A DNA stretch of 35,360 bases, from contig WJKI01000057.1 in assembly GCA_014729195.1 (NCBI GenBank), positions 1 through 35,360 of the forward strand. Reading direction: 5' to 3'. How positions within the stretch are numbered: position 1 is the stretch's first letter; every line of letters starts with the position of its first letter. The notes under the pieces were generated by a model. It saw only the letters and a program-made list of their open reading frames with translations. It was not told the DNA's origin and did no database searches. Of the stretch, positions 32,425 through 35,360 are shown piece after piece. The DNA is from Candidatus Woesearchaeota archaeon. Lineage in GTDB: Archaea; Nanobdellota; Nanobdellia; Woesearchaeales; ARS49. The position numbers and the translations under genes were made by a program.

Positions 32425-33210
32425 ACCGGAAGGCTGCCGGAGATTTTCATAAACACTGTGAAAATCGGCGAATTCGAGTCCGGCCACAGGGATGTTTTTT
32501 AATATATTAATTCTTTCAGGATACTTAGTGTGCGCAGGACAGAAACCGGTTTTTTGCCAGAGAATCAATTTTGTTAAATGCTTAGGATTTCTAAAACCAA
32601 TACTATCCATCCATTTTTTTAGATTCTCAATACCATTTATATTAATGCAAAAACTAGGGTAATCCGCGGGATTGCCAAAACCAGTTTTCCTAATCCTTCT
32701 TGTGTATGTATAAGAAATGCCCAGCATACTAATTACTTCACAAATGTCTTGTATAAGTTTATTCGAAGCAAATTCTGCTGAAATTACCGGATAATAATTT
32801 ATTTGTTTATGTCTTTTTTTAAAAGTCAAACAGAAATCAGTATCTGCTAATCCTCGCATAAAAGATAATAAGAATTTCTTGTTTTGCTTTATTTTCTTAG
32901 GAATCTGTATTATTCTTGCTTTTTTACCGGCTTTTAATCCATTTTCTTCAAAAAATTCTAAAATAAATTTGAAATTTAAACGCAATCTCAAACAATCTTT
33001 ATTGACTATTAATTTCGGAATAATTCCGAATTGTTCTGAAAATAATTTAATTAGAATTTTGAAAAAATCTGGCTCGTCGATTAAATCTCCAAAAACTTCC
33101 ACTTTATAATCTGTTCGTTTAGAAGAAATATACTTAGTGATACACCCATCACCTGCTACAACTCCGATAAGATAGGCTGTATCTGAATTAAGATCGGGTG
33201 AATAAGACAT
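32416..33210 (-). CDS. LAGLIDADG homing endonuclease, antisense into tRNA-Tyr
   Basis: The 264-residue protein has two LAGLIDADG-type helices: LIGVVAGDG (residues 14-22) with catalytic Asp21, and FMRGLADTDF (117-126) with Asp125; the final Gly of the second is Phe. This is the single-chain two-motif form that cuts DNA at a long site. It starts at 33210 with a TATA-like ATTTATAAATC about 25 nt upstream. Its last 25 or so residues (after INILKN) are encoded antisense to the tRNA exons and the T-arm intron, and its stop codon lies in tRNA intron 1. That tail is probably not part of the fold. Its cut site may be this tRNA locus. Confidence 0.85.
   Translation of the reverse strand: MSYSPDLNSDTAYLIGVVAGDGCITKYISSKRTDYKVEVFGDLIDEPDFFKILIKLFSEQFGIIPKLIVNKDCLRLRLNFKFILEFFEENGLKAGKKARIIQIPKKIKQNKKFLLSFMRGLADTDFCLTFKKRHKQINYYPVISAEFASNKLIQDICEVISMLGISYTYTRRIRKTGFGNPADYPSFCININGIENLKKWMDSIGFRNPKHLTKLILWQKTGFCPAHTKYPERINILKNIPVAGLEFADFHSVYENLRQPSGSS
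32441..32472 (+). other. Intron 2 of tRNA-Tyr (T-arm, position 53/54)
   Basis: The 32-nt insertion is flanked by a bulge-helix-bulge. TGCC (32435-32438) pairs with GGCG (32467-32470, one G-U), with 3-nt bulges GGA and AAT, each cut after its second base. The intron itself forms an 8-bp hairpin GATTTTCA/TGAAAATC. Removal joins GCCGG to TTCGAGT, a normal T-arm. Confidence 0.8.
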
Positions 33211-33243
33211 ACTTTTATAAAGTGTTACTGATTTATAAATACT

Positions 33244-33264
33244 GCGCCAGACTGGCCAGTGGCG
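33244..33264. promoter_or_regulatory. GC-rich imperfect palindrome between divergent genes
   Basis: The core ACTGGCCAGT (33251-33260) is a perfect 10-bp palindrome flanked by CGCC and GGCG. It stands just upstream of the TATA-like sequence of the homing endonuclease and about 50 bp before the start of the lipoprotein gene. It is a candidate operator or endonuclease site. The rest of the 104-bp gap is AT-rich promoter sequence. Confidence 0.4.
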
Positions 33265-33314
33265 TTAATTTTTATGTCAGAACGTTTTTAAACTTATAAA
33301 ACTGGTAAAAACAC

Positions 33315-34139
33315 ATGAAAAGAATACTACCAACAGCATTAAGCATAATACTTGCATGTTGTTCATCTACAAAACCGATACAACTCACAGAAACACAATT
33401 AAATCCAATACCTGTCGGCGCACAAGAACAAACAATAAAACAAAAAAGAGAAAATTTACTTGAAGAAATACTTGAACAAAACCCCTGCAAGCACATTAAA
33501 AAAATAATATACTACGAAGACGAAAACAAAGACACCTTCTGCAAACTAATAGAACAAGAATACAACGCAACCAGAGCCCAAAGCACAAAACTCTGGCACG
33601 GACTAGCAACAAGACAAGAAGAATACGCAGCACTAACCCTAAGCTCAAGACAACAAACAGCTCAAGGAAAACAATCTATATGCGTAATATTTCCAAAACT
33701 ATTCCAAATAAGAGAAAACAAAGAAGACATCCTAAGCTGCATAGTAGACCACGAATACATACACGCAAAAGACAATTTTGAAGGAATAATACTCTGCAAT
33801 GAAAAAATAACAAATGAAATAATAAAAAAAATCAAACCCCTGAATTACCAGGACATACTGGAACTAAGAGCATATTCCCATCAACTGGAACAGATAGAAA
33901 AAGGAAAAAGAAAAACAAGCAAATCATGCAAAAAAGAAGCAATATACAAATACACCGAAGCATACATCAGAGTCCGCGACCAAAAAAACAAATACGCAAA
34001 CCAAGCACTCAAACAAGCACCATACTTTCCATTCCCCGACATTCCAAATGACAAACTTCTTTTATACAGAAAAGAAAATCTGCCCAAAATAAAAGAACAA
34101 TTAAGAAAATACCTAAAAGAATCATTCAAAGACAAATAA
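33315..34139 (+). CDS. Putative zinc-metallopeptidase lipoprotein (HExxH)
   Basis: The 274-residue product has a short signal with a lipobox-like IILACC (Cys15 or Cys16). A zincin motif HEYIH lies at residues 146-150, in CIVDHEYIHAKDNFEG. A Glu in ELRAYSHQ near 182 could be the third zinc ligand, giving a gluzincin-like spacing. Four to six further Cys may form disulphides. The C-terminal 70 residues are basic and helical. It may be a surface protease; the family is not recognised beyond these motifs. A TATA-like TTTTTAAACTTATAAAAC lies 15-30 nt before the ATG. Confidence 0.65.
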   Translation: MKRILPTALSIILACCSSTKPIQLTETQLNPIPVGAQEQTIKQKRENLLEEILEQNPCKHIKKIIYYEDENKDTFCKLIEQEYNATRAQSTKLWHGLATRQEEYAALTLSSRQQTAQGKQSICVIFPKLFQIRENKEDILSCIVDHEYIHAKDNFEGIILCNEKITNEIIKKIKPLNYQDILELRAYSHQLEQIEKGKRKTSKSCKKEAIYKYTEAYIRVRDQKNKYANQALKQAPYFPFPDIPNDKLLLYRKENLPKIKEQLRKYLKESFKDK

Positions 34140-34204
34140 AGACACACAACCCTTTCTTAAACTCTCATCTTAACAATGTCATGCTGTTCTTTATTTACGC
34201 AAGA

Positions 34205-34212
34205 TTTAAAAA
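34205..34212 (+). promoter_or_regulatory. TATA box of tRNA-Asp
   Basis: TTTAAAAA lies 26-33 nt before the tRNA start. Confidence 0.5.
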
Positions 34213-34237
34213 CTATCTTAATTTATTTGCCTTACAA

Positions 34238-34369
34238 GCCCCAGTAGTGTAGTGGCCTATCATGGAGCCCTGTCGAGTAACCTTTTAAAAAAAGGTTAAT
34301 CAAAACAGCGGACTAAATTCCGCCGTGCATAGAAAGGCTCCGACCTGGGTTCGACTCCCAGCTGGGGCG
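34238..34369 (+). tRNA. tRNA-Asp(GUC) with one intron
   Basis: The acceptor stem GCCCCAG/CTGGGGC (34238-34244 with 34362-34368) has discriminator G at 34369 and no encoded CCA. The D-arm GTGTAGTGGCCTATCAT is typical of archaeal tRNA-Asp. The anticodon stem GAGCC/GGCTC encloses CTGTCG-A with anticodon GTC. The T-arm is CTGGG-TTCGACT-CCCAG. A 59-nt intron sits at position 37/38. The mature length is 73 nt. The next gene on the minus strand ends three bases downstream. Confidence 0.92.
34276..34334 (+). other. Intron of tRNA-Asp (position 37/38)
   Basis: CTGT (34270-34273) pairs with ATAG (34329-34332, one G-U) as the central helix of a bulge-helix-bulge. The 3-nt bulges CGA and AAA are each cut after the second base. 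Two internal hairpins are visible (AACCTTTT/AAAAGGTT and GCGG/CCGC). Confidence 0.85.
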
Positions 34370-34371
34370 TT

Positions 34372-34731
34372 TTAAACCCTTAACAAATGTTCTGTGCAGG
34401 TAGAAACTATTCTTAATCTTTTGTCATCAGGCATGTCGCGCTCAATAACTTTTTCTAACTGAGCTTTACTTTTTTCAGGACATATTCTGCGCAGCAAAGA
34501 TTTTAAATCAATTTCGCTTTTATCAGGATTACAAACAGTCATGGTGACAGTTGTTTTACCCTTACTATCTGAAAGATACTCCAGGGATAATTCCTTTCCA
34601 TACTGCAATGCCTGCTTCAATGCCTGACCTTCATCAGAACCAGGAAATTCCTTTTCAACAATTGCTACATCATCATGTTTGCCACCCAAACATGTTACAC
34701 CGTGTGTTATTTCATAAGATGCATTATACAT
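34372..34731 (-). CDS. Hypothetical small protein (119 aa)
   Basis: I take the ATG at 34731 (MYNASYEITHG), with GGGAGGT 7 nt upstream. The product is soluble, with a mixed fold: a Cys/Gly segment (GVTCLGGKHDD), a helix (GQALKQALQYGKELSLEYL), a strand (KTTVTMTVCNPD), then a Lys/Arg helix and a C-terminal Cys. The family is not recognised. Its stop is three bases from tRNA-Asp on the opposite strand. Confidence 0.62.
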   Translation of the reverse strand: MYNASYEITHGVTCLGGKHDDVAIVEKEFPGSDEGQALKQALQYGKELSLEYLSDSKGKTTVTMTVCNPDKSEIDLKSLLRRICPEKSKAQLEKVIERDMPDDKRLRIVSTCTEHLLRV

Positions 34732-34847
34732 TTTAAATACCTCCCACAAAGACTATTAAGAGTGTAATTTATTTAAGCTTTTTGATGTATTTAAACCACA
34801 CTTTTAAATACTATTTCTGTTTTATATTGATAAGGAGGGATGCTAAC

Positions 34848-35246
34848 ATGAATAAAAACGCACCGTTATTTGGAATAATCACAACAATATTTGTTGTAGT
34901 TCTGATATTAGGGGCAATTCTTTACGGCTTTCCAAAATACAATGTTTGGAGAAAAGAACTAAGCGGAAAAGCCCAGCTAAAAGAAGCAGAGTGGAGCAGA
35001 CAAATAGCAGTAGAAGAAGCAAAAGCAAGAAAAGAAAGCGCAATATTAGACGCAGAAGCAGAAATAGAAAGAGCAAAAGGAGTAGCAAAAGCTAATAAAA
35101 TTATAGGAGACAGTCTTAAAGGAAATGAGGCATATCTAAGATATTTATGGATACAAGGATTACAGGATGAAACAAGCGAAGTAATCTATGTGCCAACAGA
35201 AACAAACCTTCCAATACTGGAAGCAACAAGAGGACTGCAAAGATAA
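34848..35246 (+). CDS. Prohibitin/SPFH-like membrane protein lacking the SPFH domain
   Basis: I choose the ATG at 34848 because AAGGAGGG lies just upstream; the frame is open 22 codons further but without a start signal. The 132-residue product has one N-terminal membrane helix (FGIITTIFVVVLILGAILYG), then a long Ala/Glu/Lys helix at about 35-90 (IAVEEAKARKESAILDAEAE), and a C-terminal segment YLRYLWIQGLQDETSEVIYV followed by PTETNLPILEA. These last parts match the tail of stomatin/prohibitin proteins, but the beta-rich SPFH domain that should lie between is absent. It may form membrane rings or assist a protease. Confidence 0.72.
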   Translation: MNKNAPLFGIITTIFVVVLILGAILYGFPKYNVWRKELSGKAQLKEAEWSRQIAVEEAKARKESAILDAEAEIERAKGVAKANKIIGDSLKGNEAYLRYLWIQGLQDETSEVIYVPTETNLPILEATRGLQR

Positions 35247-35308
35247 TTTTTTAATTTATATTTTGTTGTATCTAAAGATTTAAATAAGATGCAGGGTTAT
35301 TGATTAAT

Positions 35309-35360
35309 ATGAGCATAGACAACATAATTCAAAGAGCAACAATAGTTTTTCCACAGGGAA
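35309..35360 (+). CDS. Start of a gene cut by the right edge
   Basis: An ATG at 35309 opens a frame MSIDNIIQRATIVFPQG that runs off the window. A TATA-like GATTTAAATAAG about 25-30 nt upstream supports the start as leaderless. Seventeen codons are too few to identify the product. Confidence 0.5.
   Translation, partial: MSIDNIIQRATIVFPQG

Larger units (their letters stand above)
32335..32492 (+). tRNA. tRNA-Tyr(GUA) with two introns
   Basis: The acceptor arms CCCTGTG (32335-32341) and CACAGGG (32485-32491) pair over 7 bp with discriminator A at 32492 and no encoded CCA. C1-G72 is typical of archaeal tRNA-Tyr. The D-stem is GCTC/GAGC. The anticodon stem is TCCGG/CCGGA with loop CTGTAG-A and anticodon GTA. 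The T-stem is GCCGG/CCGGC with loop TTCGAGT. Two insertions interrupt it: about 54 nt at position 37/38 and 32 nt between T-stem and T-loop (53/54). Removing both gives 72 nt. The 3' part is overlapped on the other strand by the homing endonuclease gene. A T-run follows the gene. Confidence 0.88.

Noticed and set aside
32416-32492. C-terminal tail of the LAGLIDADG protein as a functional domain
   Set aside because: The codons are the antisense of tRNA exons and the T-arm intron, so the tail is most simply read-through to the first stop.
1-35360. CRISPR array, rRNA, insertion sequences, replication origin
   Set aside because: No regularly spaced repeats, no rRNA signatures, no transposase or integrase and no Orc1/Cdc6 gene were seen in either strand.

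Overview
The window looks like part of an AT-rich archaeal chromosome, most plausibly from the DPANN group (Woesearchaeota/Pacearchaeota-like; this placement is inference). The archaeal evidence is direct. Two tRNA genes lack encoded CCA and carry introns with bulge-helix-bulge signatures. Many genes have a TATA-like box about 25-30 nt before the ATG with no ribosome-binding site, as in leaderless transcripts, while others have GAGGTG-type sites. The archaeal wybutosine enzyme Taw3, an Lrp/AsnC regulator, a Rad50-type ATPase and a Ser-His-Asp-type signal peptidase are present. Many short or secreted proteins of unknown function and a half-size MFS protein fit a small-genome archaeon.

Layout. 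1-4.8 kb: a large unknown protein, an unknown convergent protein, malate dehydrogenase, an Lrp-type regulator and a SpoIIM-like membrane protein. 4.8-9.5 kb: a large Ig-like surface protein in operon with the SpoIIM gene, a signal peptidase, a coiled-coil protein and a transglutaminase-like lipoprotein. 9.5-13.1 kb: a probable toxin-antitoxin pair, a 604-residue xylose-isomerase-like TIM barrel behind two inverted repeats, a 41-residue protein, a compact PP2C phosphatase, and a GC-rich segment that may be a structured RNA. 13.1-15.4 kb: an acidic unknown protein, a nucleotidyltransferase with a helical HEPN-like tail, Taw3 and a Cys-rich microprotein. 15.4-21.1 kb, all on the minus strand: a lamin-tail secreted protein; a cassette (half-MFS plus RelBE) bounded by two 85-bp direct repeats differing at one base; an S-layer-like protein; a basic two-TM protein; a coiled-coil protein; and a DUF1189 protein. 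21.2-28.7 kb: an unknown protein overlapping tail-to-tail with a methyltransferase, a DegT-like PLP protein, a zinc-ribbon protein, a bacterial-looking MetRS, a DUF1461 protein, an ABAB-repeat lipoprotein, and Maf next to a paralogue lacking the catalytic Asp. 28.7-35.4 kb: Rad50, a one-TM COG1361-like protein, tRNA-Tyr with two introns overlapped on the antisense strand by a LAGLIDADG endonuclease, an HExxH lipoprotein, tRNA-Asp with one intron, an unknown protein, an SPFH-less prohibitin-like protein and a partial gene at the edge.

Themes. About a third of the genes make cell-surface or membrane products, and the signal peptidase lies among them. Translation and tRNA functions are spread through the window (MetRS, Taw3, two tRNAs). 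Mobile or selfish elements are modest: two toxin-antitoxin-like pairs, one repeat-bounded cassette and one homing endonuclease. I saw no CRISPR array, rRNA, insertion sequence or replication origin.
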